From: Pseudoips prasinana
Taxonomy: Eukaryota; Arthropoda; Insecta; Lepidoptera; Nolidae
Reading direction: 5' to 3'
NCBI GenBank assembly: GCA_951640165.1
Contig: OX621244.1
Span: 13,038,001-13,102,000, forward strand
DNA length: 64,000 nucleotides
The position numbers and the translations under genes are program-made. The number at the start of each line of letters is the position of its first letter. Within the stretch, counting starts at the first letter, position 1. Shown one piece after another: positions 43,083 to 55,082 of the stretch. The notes below the pieces were generated by a model. That model did no database searches. It worked only from the letters and a program-made list of their open reading frames with translations, and was not told the origin of the DNA.

Positions 43083-44234
43083 AATATGAGATTTTTCATG
43101 TTCCTCTATGGTTTATTAATGTAGCCATATTTTAATTTGGTTAAATAGCACACAATTTGCTCATAAACCATTATCTCTCTTCCTGAACTCTGTTATGCCA
43201 ACAATGCAGTGTCATTTCCTTGAGAGCCGCTGTGACCTCGGAAGCATGTACTATAGTGGGACTTTATTATTGGCTCAAATTTTTCTGAGTACACGATTGC
43301 TTCGCAACTATTTCAGTTCTTCTTATACTAATTAAATTGTTTACTTTTGAGGGCATTTAATCAGATAATAGGCATTGATTTATCATACACATATGGATAT
43401 CCTTTTAGCAAAGAAGTCCGCTAATCCGAGGTGATGGATCTATTAAAACAGGAGCAACGAGAACAAAACCCGCCGACAAACTGTTGCGCAGTTTGGTGGG
43501 TTTATAACCCAAAAAATATTTTATTCCAATAAAAACTCCATTTATTATTTGTATTTTACTTTATTTTTTTAAAGGCTTTCTAGACGCAGCAGAAAAAGAA
43601 AAATAGTTCCCATAGCGTAAATCTACAAAATCAAAAAATATAGGTATAGTTGTGGCATATTTCATCAAAATATATTCAGTCTAGTCTTAAAACTCAAGGG
43701 TAAAAATGAGAAATACTTAAGATGAAAATATGACAGCTACTAATGGGTCTTACATACATAATGCCTTAATGAAGGTTTTTAAGTTAGTATACCTCCAACT
43801 GCCCTCTTAAATAATCCCTATTCTTGAGAATAGGGATTATTTAAGAAGAAGAAATCACAATATGTTAGTGATAAGACTGCCAATTCTATACATCTTAATT
43901 ACATGGTCCTGTACTGTGTGATTTTACTATTGGTGTACAATAAAGAGTTAATCTATCTATCTATCAACTTGGATAAGAAAAATAAATCGTCCAAAACACG
44001 TGGTACCGGTCGTTATGAGTATCTGTCGCAAAATCTATACCTATTATACCAAAGTACTTCGAAACGATGTCACTTGGGAAAAGCTGCGGTTGGTTCGCTT
44101 AATAACTTAACTATTTATATCAATTGCGAGCTAGCGGGTTAATTAATCCATTATCTATTTAACTGTTATTGTTAAATAACGACTATTATATATAATACTT
44201 TTATCTATAACATATATTACATAAACGTAATAAT
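43083..44234. other. No gene; one perfect palindrome
   Basis: AT-rich; contains 43805-43846. The plus frame at 43903-44142 has no supporting signal. Confidence 0.5.
43805..43846. repeat. Perfect 19-bp palindrome with 4-nt loop
   Basis: 'tcttaaataatccctattc', loop 'ttga', exact complement. Confidence 0.9.
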
Positions 44235-44492
44235 AATATCCTGGGATACTATTTACCCACAGCCATCCGATCCCAAACTAAGCAGAGCTTGTGCTATGGA
44301 AACCAGATTACTGATATATTACATATATTTACTACTTATCTTTTATAAATACATTACTAATATAGATAATTCCACCCAGACTCAGTACAAACAGACATGT
44401 TCATGCACACAAATATCTGTCCTGGGTTGGAATCGAACCCACGACTTGTGGCGTAAAAGGCAAGCATTTACCAACCACGCCAACCGGCCCTT
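44235..44492 (-). mobile_element. SINE-C copy, minus, full length
   Basis: 'gggttggaatcgaacccacg' and 'accaacgccaaccggcc'-type head at the right; tail 'aactaagcagagcttgtgc' at the left. Confidence 0.75.
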
Positions 44493-45189
44493 TCTAATAA
44501 TACCTTTCAGTTTTAATAGAAATATATCAAATCCTATAAATACGTATAAAGACTTTTCGTTGTGTTAGCTAGATAATGCAGTCGTCATCAGCAAAGTTTG
44601 CCATTGTCATGAAGCATTTTTAGTCGCTGCCGAAATGGTGAGAACATTATAGAGACGATCGACAAGCCAATGGTGAATTCTTCCAAAGAAAACGTCGTTA
44701 GCTAAGAGTGGCATTTTCAATTTGATAGGTACGTCAATAAACTAAACTATCGAACTTGAGGGACTGGAAATGGAGCCATTGATTGATCTATTTGTGTGAC
44801 TATAATTATGTGGATTTTGGAGTGCAGAATCGTAGGCCCATATTTTTTGAGAATGTCACCGCAGCGCTCTTTCAGTTAATATTTTCATTATTGGCACACG
44901 TGAACTATTTTTTGTGACTTATGTTGGATGAAATTGATGTTGATGATGATGAGGAGACAAACTATGCAGTTTTTTTTGTAGATGAAATATCCAGGACGGG
45001 TTTTCTTGCGGCGCGCGGCGCCACAGCGGGAATAAGTTAACTGGCGCAAATAATCATGTAAACAATTTTTTTTTGTTACATCTGGATTTTCTACTAATAG
45101 TGTTTCTGAACCCCAAATAGACAGGTCTGTAGGCGTTTTTACTACGATTCCTTTTCGATTACTTATTTTCCTTCGATTTGCCTTGAGTC
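44493..45189. other. No recognisable feature
   Basis: Contains an imperfect GAT microsatellite near 44930-44960 and a short GC-rich patch near 45010 ('cggcgcgcggcgcc'). Confidence 0.5.
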
Positions 45190-45340
45190 TGGGTGTAAAT
45201 AGTAGGTAGTAGTCTATATAAGTATGTATTTACAAAAGAAAAGTAGTATATCAGTTATCTGGTATCCATAGTACAAGCTCTGCTTAATTTGGAATCATAT
45301 GGCCGTGTGTAAATTATGTCCCAGGGTATTAAAATTTACT
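45190..45340 (+). mobile_element. SINE-C 3' portion, plus
   Basis: 'ttgagtctgggtgtaaat', 'caagctctgcttaatttgg' and 'taaattatgtcccagg'. Confidence 0.65.
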
Positions 45341-45474
45341 AGTTAATGACGAAATACGATTAATTATTAAAAATTAACAAGTTATATTTTTTATCCGCTA
45401 TCGTTTCTTTCCTTCATTGAAATAAGCTCTGCACTAGATATTTTATGTTATTGGAGCCTATTACTATCTGTAAG

Positions 45475-45592
45475 AATTTACGGAGTATAATAAAAAAGTT
45501 AGTTAGTGTAGATATGGCATTGTAGACACTTCAACCAAAGACCACCTCGATTAGTTTTCCATGCGTTCATAAATGCATGGAAAATAACTGGC
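45475..45592 (+). repeat. Repeat P, copy 1
   Basis: 'acggagtataataaaa', 'acacttcaaccaaagacc' and the small hairpin 'tttccatgc...gcatggaaa' recur in order at 53475-53592. Confidence 0.7.
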
Positions 45593-46449
45593 TGGAAGTG
45601 AAAAACGGAGTGCCGCCCTATATTCCTCTATTACATGCACTTGTTAAGTTTCAAATACACAGATACGATATATATTTGAAGTAAGTAGGTTACAATGGAT
45701 TTCGATTTGTTTATTTAGTTACAAGTGAAGCTTAAAAAGAGTGTTAATAAAAATCGAAAATACGCTTTGAGGTTTTCATCAAATATACATTGACTTTATG
45801 TACGCGGATTTGTTTAGACTGTTCGGTAAATACGAGCCAAAAACGGCTAGCTGATTAAAATCAATACTTCACTAATAGTAATACACTTTGGTAAATCGGA
45901 TACTTTTGAATTTACAAAGCTTTTCATTTATATGAATACCCTAATGAAAAGTATTTTCATCGTACATATACTTTCATCAAAAATATATTTTTACTATATT
46001 TTTTATGATCGAACGTTTTTAAATTTTAACTGCAACATGAGCTTTTATCGAGAGTTGCCTATGTATATAAACGTTATAATACACATATAGGAGTACTAAA
46101 TACATCAGTGTAAAGCGCATGTGTTGCAGTTCATGTAAGTACATACATATATATTGAAACAAAATATCCATAGTCATTGTTCCCATACATGTATCCTGCT
46201 AAGAATATAGTATTTGATTGAAATCACAGTAAAACCGCCTTTACTTGTATGTAAGACAGGTGTTCATAAAGTTAGTATCCTCCGTTAAGTATACTAACTT
46301 TATGGGTGGGGCACAGCGTGCATTCGCTCAAAGAGCAGCCCGACTGGGGAAGTACCTCCACTATAACATAAATGACTTAATAATGTGTTTCTACGTGTAA
46401 GTCAGGTCTCCAGAGCTCATTCGGGTGGGGGGAAGGGGCAGCATCACTT
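45593..46449. other. No gene; one 14-bp inverted repeat
   Basis: 'cataaagttagtat' and its complement at 46265-46304 surround 12 nt. Otherwise AT-rich. Confidence 0.5.
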
Positions 46450-46570
46450 TTTTGCTGATTTTTTTAAAGGCCGGCAACCACCTCAGGTATTGCGAGTAAA
46501 AATGGGCAGAGGTGGTCACTTACCACCAGGTGACCCACTTGCTCGTTTATTGCCCTCTTACATAAAAAAG
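46450..46570 (+). repeat. LINE tail (same family as 25954)
   Basis: 'ttaaaggccggcaaccacc', 'attgcgagtaaaaatgggc', 'accaggtgacccacttgctc' and an A run. Confidence 0.6.
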
Positions 46571-46904
46571 AATAAACGAACTATATCTGCTCATTTTCCT
46601 TAACTTACGAACCCTCATATAAACAACTCTTGTAAACAAGAAGTGGAAGTGATTTGTCTAATGGCGGACATATAAATTGTGTATCGGGAGGAAACAATCG
46701 ACTGTAAGCTTTTATGTGCCTAAATCTTGGTACTTTGATCTTAGATTGACATGTACCACATGACATGCTAGGGCCACCATCACCTCTAGATTACAGAATG
46801 TTCCGGAATTGTGACTATTGAAATATCTAAATTGTTGTTTAATTTTTCACCGAACAGTAGAAAAGTATGTCACCATAAAATTAAATATGGTTTTATTGAA
46901 ACAG

Positions 46905-47060
46905 AGAATAATCATCATCATTACCATCATATCAGCCGCAAGACCGCTCACTGCTGCAAAAAGGCCGCTCTTGCGATACCCGCATACAGCGGCTTCCAGC
47001 GACTCTCACAAGATCCATCCATTTTGCACGGGGCCTGCCCACGCAGCGTCTTCCGGTTCA
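46905..47060. repeat. LINE-tail-like repeat family R, copy 3
   Basis: 'catcatcattaccatcatat', 'cagcggcttccagcgac' and 'gcctgcccacgcagcg'. Its right part overlaps the start of paralogous block X. Confidence 0.5.
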
Positions 47061-47474
47061 AATACTATTTTTTTTTTTAATTGTGAAGAAATAACTAAAA
47101 TGATATCTTTTTAATAAAACAAAAAGACGCTATAAGTAAAAAATTGCACTCAAGTCACCACCACACAATGTTACGTCATTGTATAGCCAAGCTGATACAC
47201 TGGCCAAGGTAAATACCAGCCTTTGGGTCCCCGAAGTTTCAACAAAGCGCCTGGACAAGTCTCACAGAAGTATTGAATGATATAACGATCTTTTATTTTT
47301 ATTTTTTTTTAAACTCTATTTTTATTTGGGGGTTTTTATCTAAACAGATATGCCAACCCCATCGTGCCTTTTACATTAAATAACATTAGAACTTAATATT
47401 ATACTATAACTACATTGAACAACTAAATAATATGTATATATATTAATATATTTTGTGATAAGGGTGAAATGGAG

Positions 47475-48574
47475 TCACAGATGAGGAACTGTTATACAAC
47501 GACATAACTTTCTAGCACCTTCTGAAGTTGGTTGAGATAAAATTGACTGGATTAACCCTACATTTAATTTATTTAGGTCTAGTTCCCTCAAAGGTGACTC
47601 CCTCTCACGCTTGTTTCGGGTACAATCCATCAGCAAATGTTGCACGTCCTCAATCTGATTATACATTCTCTGCAATTTGGCGAATCAGCTTTTTTCATAA
47701 GGAATGCAAACTTCGCTGATGGATAGTGTCCAGAGCGAAGTCTTAACATTAATTTCACATAGTTCCTACTGAGTTGATCAACATCGAACCAAGGCACACG
47801 ACAAGGTTCGGCTTGTATAGTCTTATACCATATACCCTTTTGGTGACTTATAATATCAAAATGTTGTTTCCAGGCCTTATAACAAGTAATTTTAAATTTT
47901 GATATATATTCCCAATAATCTGGCAAATAGTAAATTAGGGTACCCTCTACAGCTGCTAATTTTGATAATCGGTCAGCCTCCTCATTACCACGTAGACCAA
48001 TGTGAGCTGGGACCCATTGCAACTTTATTTCTATATTATTCTTCGATAATATAATCATATTTTCAAGAATATCATATGCTATCGATGTGCCTCTGAGTCC
48101 AGAGGTGCATCGAGCAATATGTTGTAGTGCGCTTTTACTATCTGTAATAATGACGACTCTGTTTAAATTCTGATTTCGGCAATAAAAGATCGCTTGATAA
48201 ATTGCAATGAGTTCCAGTGTCATTATTGATACATTACAGTTAATTTTAGAAACGAGATTAGTTCCTAAGCTTTGGTCAAATACCGCTGCGCCTAAACCGG
48301 GAGTACCCTTTGAACCATCTGTAAAAATCTTGTGCCAACTACAGTACATAGAATTTATTTCAGCTAAAACATCGGACAATAATAGGTTTGGGTTATAATT
48401 GGATTTGGGTATCTTTATACATTCTAAATTAAAATTAATTATATCCTTCGTCTCAATAGCTGTTGTCCACGTTTCTAAAGTATACATTTTATGAATATCT
48501 GATGAAAAAACATCTATGTGTTTTACATCATTATACATTTTAGTTAGTAAAGGTACTTTTTTGTTTTCCCAATA
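47475..48574 (-). pseudogene. ORF2 part 3: RNase H and C-terminus
   Basis: RNase H removes the RNA strand of the hybrid. The same frame as the RT resumes after the TAA. It shows 'IFTDGSKG' (D), 'TLELIAIYQAI' (E), 'VVIITDSKSALQHI' (D) and 'WVPAHIGLRGNEEADRL' (H...D): a complete RNase H active site. A frame change near 47660-47680 moves the ending ('EDVQHLLMDCTRNK', a cysteine/histidine-type tail) to another frame, which stops at 47475. RNase H in ORF2 favours the I group, but R1 or LOA relatives cannot be excluded by eye. Confidence 0.9.
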
Positions 48575-50100
48575 TTAACTACTACAAAGGGCACTTAGAT
48601 CCGCAATAAGGCTAACTGTTATATTATTTGACCATGACATTATTTTTAAACAATACTTATAAGCTAAATACTCTCTTCTTAAAAATAAAGGGGGAATACT
48701 AAAGTCAGATTCCATTACATGGATTGGAGAACTCCTGATATATCCACCAACAATTCTCAAGGCTTGGTTCTGTAATTTATCTAGCTTTGAAACATGACAT
48801 TTTGCACTACAATCATACAGAAAACACCCATAGTCAATTCGACTTCAAATCAGTGAAATGTATAACCTACGTATATGCTTTGTGTGTATACCCCATGAGC
48901 TACCCGTTAGAACCCTTAGTAAATTTAGATAGCTTAAACACTTACTAACCGTTTCGTTTATATGTTTGCCCAAACGTAAGCTTCTGTCCAACCACACACC
49001 TAGGTATTTAACGCATTCAGAGAAACTCAAAGGTTGATTATTTACATTTAGGTTAGAAAGTATTCTACGCCTGCCCCTACTGTACACACAGAAAGTAGAT
49101 TTACTTGACGATAATTCCAAGCCCAGTTTATCCAAAACTCCTACAATATAATTCAACGCATTTTGTACGTACACTTCACATTTTTTAATATCTTTGTTTT
49201 TAACATAGAGAACAAAATCGTCTGCATATTGAGAAACAACTACTTCAGGGGAGGGTTGACACAGTTCGTGTGTTATTAAATTAAAAAGTAGTGGGGACAA
49301 AGGATCTCCTTGAGCCAACCCTTTATTTGTCCACCTAGCTGTTATTTCGGCACTATCAGCAGATCGGATACTAAGATATCTTTCACTCAAAAACGCCCAT
49401 ATATAAGAACAAAATTTTGATCCAATTTTAAGCTTATCAAGAACATTAACTGCTACGTCGATTGACACGTTATTGTAGGCGTTTTGAATATCCAAAAAGC
49501 ATGCCAATGTAGGAATATTTCTAGAGAATCCAATTTGGATGTAGGTAACCAAACGGGTTAATGAATCGAGGCATGAGTAAGATCTTCTAAAACCAACTGT
49601 GCATGGTGATAATATTTTTTCTCTTTCAGCGTACCATTCTATACGTTTGGCTATCATTAAATGAAAAATCTTACACAAGCACGAGATTAAAGATATGGGT
49701 CTTAATTTTACATCAGTATTAGAATTACTAGCTTTAGGTATTGGAATTATTTGGATATGGCGCCACTGCTGCGGTACAATACTATATTTGAAAATATTGT
49801 TGTATATCTTAAGTAAATATACTTTAATAGGGATAGGTAAGTTATAGATCATGGAATATGCTATACCATCTTGGCCCGGGGCTGAATCCTTTCTTTTCAA
49901 ACAGTTTTCAAGTTCATGAATATTAAATTCGCATTCTAGGCCTTCATTGTGAGAGATAAACACGGGCGCTTGATTTGGAACATAATCAGGTGTTAATGCA
50001 CACAGTAAATCCTTTTGTTTCTCAATGGAGGGGTATGCTCTAGTATGTTTATAGCCCTTTATCCAACGCATACGTTGCCACATTTCAGATACTGACGTTA
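48575..50100 (-). pseudogene. ORF2 part 2: reverse transcriptase and thumb
   Basis: It copies element RNA at the nicked target. From about 50100 the frame shows 'GQDGIAYSMIYN', 'LRPISLISCLCKIF' , 'TVGFRRSYSCLDSL', 'FLDIQNAYNNV' (first catalytic aspartate), 'GLAQGDPLSPLLFN' and 'QYADDFVLY' (the catalytic YADD), then the thumb 'SECVKYLGVWLD'. An in-frame TGA at 48845-48847 interrupts it after 'RRLYISLI'. The same frame continues ('SRIDYGCFLYDC', 'LRIVGGYIRSSPI') to a TAA at 48575-48577. Catalytic residues are intact, so damage is downstream and recent. Confidence 0.9.
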
Positions 50101-50123
50101 CTTCATCAATGGAATCACAAAAT

Positions 50124-51179
50124 TTATGCCAGCCTACGGACGGACCTTGCTTTTTGAATCAATACTTGAGATTCGCTAGTTTTTTCTTCTAGTTTGGTCA
50201 AATTATCGGGGGTCGGGTTGCGTCGAAAATTGGATAAACATAATCTACGCTGTGCTACTATTCTAGACAAATCCTGATTCCAGTATTTTTTTGGCTTAAA
50301 ATTGCTAGCGGGTTTACAACTACTTTTAATATACGGGATATATTTATTTGCAGCCTTATTCATTTGAAGTAATAAAAAATCGTACATTTCTTGAACATTC
50401 CCGTCTGGGGGGATAAAAATTTGTGTAAGATAGTTTTGGTATTCGTTCCACTTAGCTTTAGAAAAATTTCTTTTTTTTTTAACAATAAAATCGTCAGTTA
50501 TGTCGATTGGCATTTTAATGACCATGTGATCGCTTCCCAAATTTTCATTAAAAACTCGCCAGCCAAATTTAATCGCGATATCTGAAGATGAGAATGAAAT
50601 ATCCGGTGAAGTTTCTTGCAAAATTCCGTTTACTAGTTTGACCCGTGTAGCCACCCGATTATTAATAGAAACAAATGAATTGACAAGTGCCGCGTCCAAT
50701 ATTTGAGTTCCTCTCGTATCAGTTTTGACAGACCAGTTGGTGTGATGACCGTTGAAGTCGCCCGCAATCAAAGTATTTTTTGAGAACAAAGAAAAAACCT
50801 GATCCCAATCCGACGACTGTGTTTGGACAGAAGATGGACAATAAATGGCTAAAATGTTTTCTATATCTTTACAGTTAATCAATTTTACACAAACAATTTC
50901 TATTCCACTGTTTTGAACTCGAACTGGACATAAGTGAGACCGTATGGATTTATGTACTAAAATTGAGACGCCCCCATAGGAATCATATCTATCTGATCTA
51001 TATATATTATAGCCATTAATATGTATATCAGTTTCAGTATTTAACCATGTTTCACTTAATATAGCTACGTGAACATTTTCCTGATTTAGGAGTTCTGAAA
51101 AGGATATTAATTTAGGACGAAGACTTTGACAGTTCCATTGAAATAAGTTAACTTTTAAATTTTTGCGTGTACTATCCAT
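50124..51179 (-). pseudogene. ORF2 part 1: AP endonuclease
   Basis: This domain nicks target DNA to prime reverse transcription. The ATG at 51179 lies in the 8-nt overlap with ORF1. Motifs in order: 'QWNCQSL' (metal and phosphate contact), 'LSETWL' (catalytic glutamate), 'SYGGVSILVH', 'AGDFNGHH' (catalytic aspartate/asparagine) and 'LGSDHMVI' (catalytic histidine). All key residues appear present. A linker with many basic residues follows ('VAQRRLCLSNFRRN'). The frame stops at 50124; the continuation 'WHKFCDSIDEVTSVSE' is found one frame over, so a one-base change near 50130-50140 cut ORF2 here. Confidence 0.9.
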
Positions 51180-52681
51180 CAAAAATATCTATAAACTTTC
51201 GAAAAAACCCTCCACCTAAAAACCTACCTAGTAACATCTCCTTAATTTCTTCATAAATAATTGTAATTACCATTATAACTTTATCCCCAAAAGTACCTTC
51301 AGATTGGAGCATATTTTTAAATTTATTAATAAACTTTTTAAGTTCAAATTGATATCGTGTTTGTTCGTCTCTTTCTGTGTGTTCTGTTTCATTCTGGGTT
51401 ATTTTGACTTCATTTTCGGCCAGTTGTTTTAGAGCATCGTGACTTTTAGTACTCTTTGGTTTCTTTTTCCCACCTCCTTTTTTCTGAGTTGTCTTTGTAT
51501 TGTCTATATTCTCTGAGTAATCTTGAGATATCTCCATTTCTTCTTCTTCCTGATCTGCTTGTTCGACAGATTCTTCTTGTATTGGTCTTGTATTATTTTT
51601 TGAGACAGTACTCGAATACGTTCGCATTTCTAAGTTTGTTGGTTTTATGAGGTTTTTTGTGTTATCATTTGTGCTGTAATTATGTTTTTGTCGTTTTTCA
51701 ATAACTTTTTGAAGTGCCATTCGATATGTTAGCTGCTCACTACTCATAACATCTTTATCTCTTTTTCTTTCAAAAATAAAGGGCAATTTTTGTCGATGAC
51801 AAGGTGATCCCCCTTACAATTAAGACATACGAACTTATTAATATCACAATTCACATGGTTCCCACCGCATTTTGGGCATAATTTCTTCTTAATAGGACAA
51901 TATTTTATTACATGCCCAAATTGCCAGCATCCCGAGCATTGAGTCACAGGGAACACGTAAGACTCAACATTAAAACGGCACTCATACGCATAAATATGAA
52001 TCGGTAATGTTTTACTTTTAAAACCAACTCGCACTGACTCACTGTCAATCCATTTACCTTCCGAATCCACTCGTTTTAATCTTTTTATAGATGCTATTTC
52101 GGTGCTAGATTTAAAGATGCCCATGAGATCCTCATCGCTTATATCCAGATCAACCCCCTTTATCACACCATAAGATAATGACAACTCATTAATTAATTGG
52201 CATCTGTATCCCAGTTCCTTAAATTGTATGCAGTTTATTAGTGTAAGAGCATCTTCCTTTTCTTGAAATTGAATAAGTACCTTGTTAAAACTTTTGTATT
52301 TTATTCGTATAACGTTTTTTGTATTTTCAGATCTTAGTAGTTTTGCTAAAGCCATTTGCTTGGGCATACTTTCCACCGACGTAATACATACTTCATGTTT
52401 GTTATTGTAGTTTAAATTTTTATTTTCATCTACCCTCATATTTTGCGTTTCCGATGAAACGCTTCGAATGAAACGCTTAGGTTTCTTTCTATTAACAGTA
52501 ATAAAGTCATCATCCTCGTAACTCTCATCTTCTCTCTCTTTCCTTTTTTCAGCTAATTTCTTCTCAGTTTCTTTTGTTGTATTACTCCGCAAAATATTGG
52601 CTCCAACGATTTGTCAACTTGTTGGTTGTCAGATAAACTCTCCTCGTCACCAGAGTCCTCATCTTCTTCTCCACTTCCCAT
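51172..52681 (-). pseudogene. ORF1 (Gag-like nucleic-acid-binding protein) of the LINE
   Basis: ORF1p would bind the element RNA. Translation should begin at the ATG at 52681 (MGSGEEDEDSGDEES...), but a frame change between about 52614 and 52592 separates this start from the main frame. The main frame carries a basic stretch, an RRM-like middle and, near 51790-51960, three cysteine/histidine knuckles ('CSGCWQFGHVIKYC', then 'CPKCGGNH', 'CLNCKGDH'). A second frame change near 51745-51760 leads into a C-terminal part that is rich in glutamate and lysine and ends 'FFRKFIDIFDG'. The stop TAG at 51172-51174 overlaps the ORF2 start in ATGGATAG. Order and knuckles are those of I/Jockey-type ORF1. 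Confidence 0.85.
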
Positions 52682-52892
52682 GATATAGACCAAAGATTTA
52701 CTCGCTAACTCACGTTAGTACCACTCGCGCGACGCGTACGGAAAACGTTAGTATAATACACGAGCGCACACTATAACTGCGCGCGGGCGACTGAACGATC
52801 TTTTAATACCATTAAAAAGGCTTATTGATAGTCTGAATAGGTAGAAAGAAAGAGAGAGGTAATTCTCAAAATTAAAATTGTATATATATAAA

Positions 52893-53125
52893 TAGGACGA
52901 GCCTGTTGGCGTGGATAGCAAATGCTGCCTTTTCGCGCCAAAGGTTGTGTGTTCGATTCCCACCCAGGACGGATATTTGTGTGCATGAACAAGTCTGTTT
53001 GTCCTGAGTCTGGATGTAATTATCTATATAAATGTTTATTTATTATCTATATAAATGTTTATTTTATCTGGTTTCCATAGTACAAGCTCTGGCCGTGTGT
53101 AAATAATGTCCCAAGATATTATTAT
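52893..53125 (+). mobile_element. SINE-C copy inside block X
   Basis: 'gcctgttggcgtggat', 'tgtgtgttcgattcccaccc' and 'tgtgtgcatgaacaagtctg'. The same SINE at the same place is in 55892-56125, so it preceded the duplication. The copy here has a small rearrangement near 53035. Confidence 0.8.
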
Positions 53126-53474
53126 TACTATAAAGAGTTTATATACAAACATTTAACCCTGAAATTTTCTTACGAAGACGACATTTGATTACACACCATT
53201 CAAGCATTAAAAGTTTCAGCAAAACATGTAACTGAACACACACAAGCATTCGCACTTAGAAGAAATTTGCCATATTTCATGAAACTTCAAAATCCCGGCC
53301 TTGTTTATATTTCGCCCTGTTTTATACTTCACCGAAATAAGCATGCTAGGTTCTGGTGCAACCGCTTGACAGTGGATACAACCCCATAACTTGGTCATAC
53401 TATTAATTAAAAATTAATAAAATTTAGAATTTAGAGCGGCTGGTTAAGAGATCTGCAATGGGCCCATTACTATG

Positions 53475-53592
53475 CTTAAGAATATCCGGAGTATAATAAA
53501 AGTAACAATGTAGGCGAGACACTTCAACGAAAGACCACCTCTATCAGATTTTTCCATGCGTTCACAAATGCATGGAAAATAACTGGTGCAGT
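53475..53592 (+). repeat. Repeat P, copy 2
   Basis: Matches 45475-45592 and ends where repeat Q begins. Confidence 0.7.
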
Positions 53593-54535
53593 AGTATAAA
53601 TATAATAGCTTGATATTATTTCTTTTGTGTACAACGTAAGTAGGTCGTAGCTCTCTTAGCTTTATGAGCAGCTAGAATGAGGAAGAACCTCTAGCTTACG
53701 GAGTACACAGTCATCTCTTGACGGTAAGGGCAACATAAATCGTATAACTCATTATTGACCCATCAGGGAGATTAACCAACAAGAAGATAATAAAGGACTC
53801 TGGTGTTCTAAAAATTTTGGAATCTTAATCACGCACATAACTTGTATATTTAGACAATAATTCTAGAACGTAGTGCCAGTAAGTATATTATGAATGGTGA
53901 AGATATTACCTCAGTAAATTTGCTTGTACAGCAAATCGCCATGCCTTAACCAAGCAGATATTATAACTTTCTTTCAATTGAAGTTTTTAAGGTTAGTTGG
54001 ATAGCCAACTATTCTAGAAAATGTTTACTGGTATGAATTCCGATCACGTTTGATATATGCCACGGATTCTACAGAAACTTGAAGGTGTCAGACACGTCAC
54101 ACGCGATACAATTTTGCAAGCAATTTTGAGAATTTTAGCTGAAAAGTTGTCAAATAGAAAGTGACAATTATATTTAGACTAGTTCACTGGACTAGTTGGG
54201 TGAAAAATTTCCAAACATTTCAGATTTAAAAAGCCGATTATCCGATTCAAGGAGCCTTATTATTTTAATCGAAATATCGGATCCTTATATTTTGTGCTAG
54301 TTACAGCCAACAGCTAACCTTTATCTTTCGCCGTCAGGCCTCGGTCACTAAGTCAGCGAAGGCAGGGCGGAGGCGGTGGCGGCGCAGGGAGCGGCGCGTT
54401 ACAATGCATACATTTGGAACTGGCCTCGAAGGCAGCCCTGTAGCGGCGCAGGGAGAGCGCGGCGAGCGACATACGAGCGGTGCGTATGTAACGGTGCCCG
54501 CGGGTCTGCATTTCAGTCAGTGAACGCAAATAAAC
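53592..54535. repeat. Repeat Q, copy 1, with CpG-rich core
   Basis: Collinear with 62228-63330 from 'gcagtagtataaatataata' to 'acggtgcccgcgggtctgca'. At 54370-54510 it turns abruptly GC- and CpG-rich ('gcggaggcggtggcggcg', 'agcgcggcgagcgac') in an AT-rich setting. Class unknown. The plus frame at 54376-54597 lies in this core and is not conserved in copy 2. Confidence 0.85.
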
Positions 54536-54976
54536 ATGGAAGTATTACTTCAAGGAAACTAAGCGCAAATTTTGACCCAATATCCCAATCAAACTGACAC
54601 AACAGAATACCGTCTCTGATTGGCCAAAATATTACCGCTCAGATACACCTTTTAAAAGTAGACTTTATGACGTCATGTTCGGGTATAAGTTACCATGTTC
54701 ATGACATTCGCCGAGGGATGTTTTATGTTATAAAGTGCAACGAAAATAATTCACCGTGACATTGATATTATTAAAATAATAAAGAATTATGATAAAATAT
54801 ACAGTATCTTGAACTTTACGGCAAGAGTTTTTCTAAGGTCTTTAAATAGAGCAGTATTTGGCGAGTAATGGGTTTATTTGCTATGATAATAGGTAAATAA
54901 ACAAATTTGTGACCAATTATTCACTAATTATTATTTACAATTTCCGTAGGTATACATAACACTTAAGTACTACTTT
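54536..54976. other. No recognisable feature
   Basis: AT-rich sequence between repeats. Confidence 0.5.
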
Positions 54977-55082
54977 TTAGGGCTCCCTTCACTTCTTTAT
55001 CCATCCGTCTGTCTGTCTGTATATACCCTTTATCTTGAAAACACGTGGACGAATCGACTTGAAATTATAGGTGATCTAGATA
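54977..55082 (+). repeat. Repeat family G, copy 3, 5' part
   Basis: 'tttttagggctccc', '(TCTG)n' and 'tatcttgaaaacacg'. It stops at the MITE at 55083. Confidence 0.5.

Larger units (their letters stand above)
47296..52793 (-). mobile_element. I-clade-like non-LTR retrotransposon, near full length, defective
   Basis: The element runs from a GC-rich 5' start, CAGTCGCCCGCG, at 52793 to an A-rich/TAAA-type tail at 47296. It is flanked by the 12-bp duplication 'aacgatctttta' (47284-47295, 52794-52805). It encodes ORF1 with zinc knuckles and ORF2 with AP endonuclease, reverse transcriptase and RNase H. It is about 5.5 kb, near the expected full length. At least four frameshifts and two nonsense codons disable it. 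Confidence 0.9.
47024..53336. repeat. Paralogous block X, filled copy
   Basis: 47024-47295 plus 52806-53336 align end to end with 55532-56329 once the 5.5-kb LINE and one copy of its duplication are removed. The shared landmarks are 'ttgcacggggcctgcccacg', 'gtatagccaagctgataca', a SINE-C copy and 'atttcgccctgttttata'. Confidence 0.9.

Noticed and set aside
46811..47114. Frames of 89 and 98 codons
   Set aside because: They cross a LINE-tail-like repeat and a T-run, with no family resemblance and no splice signals.
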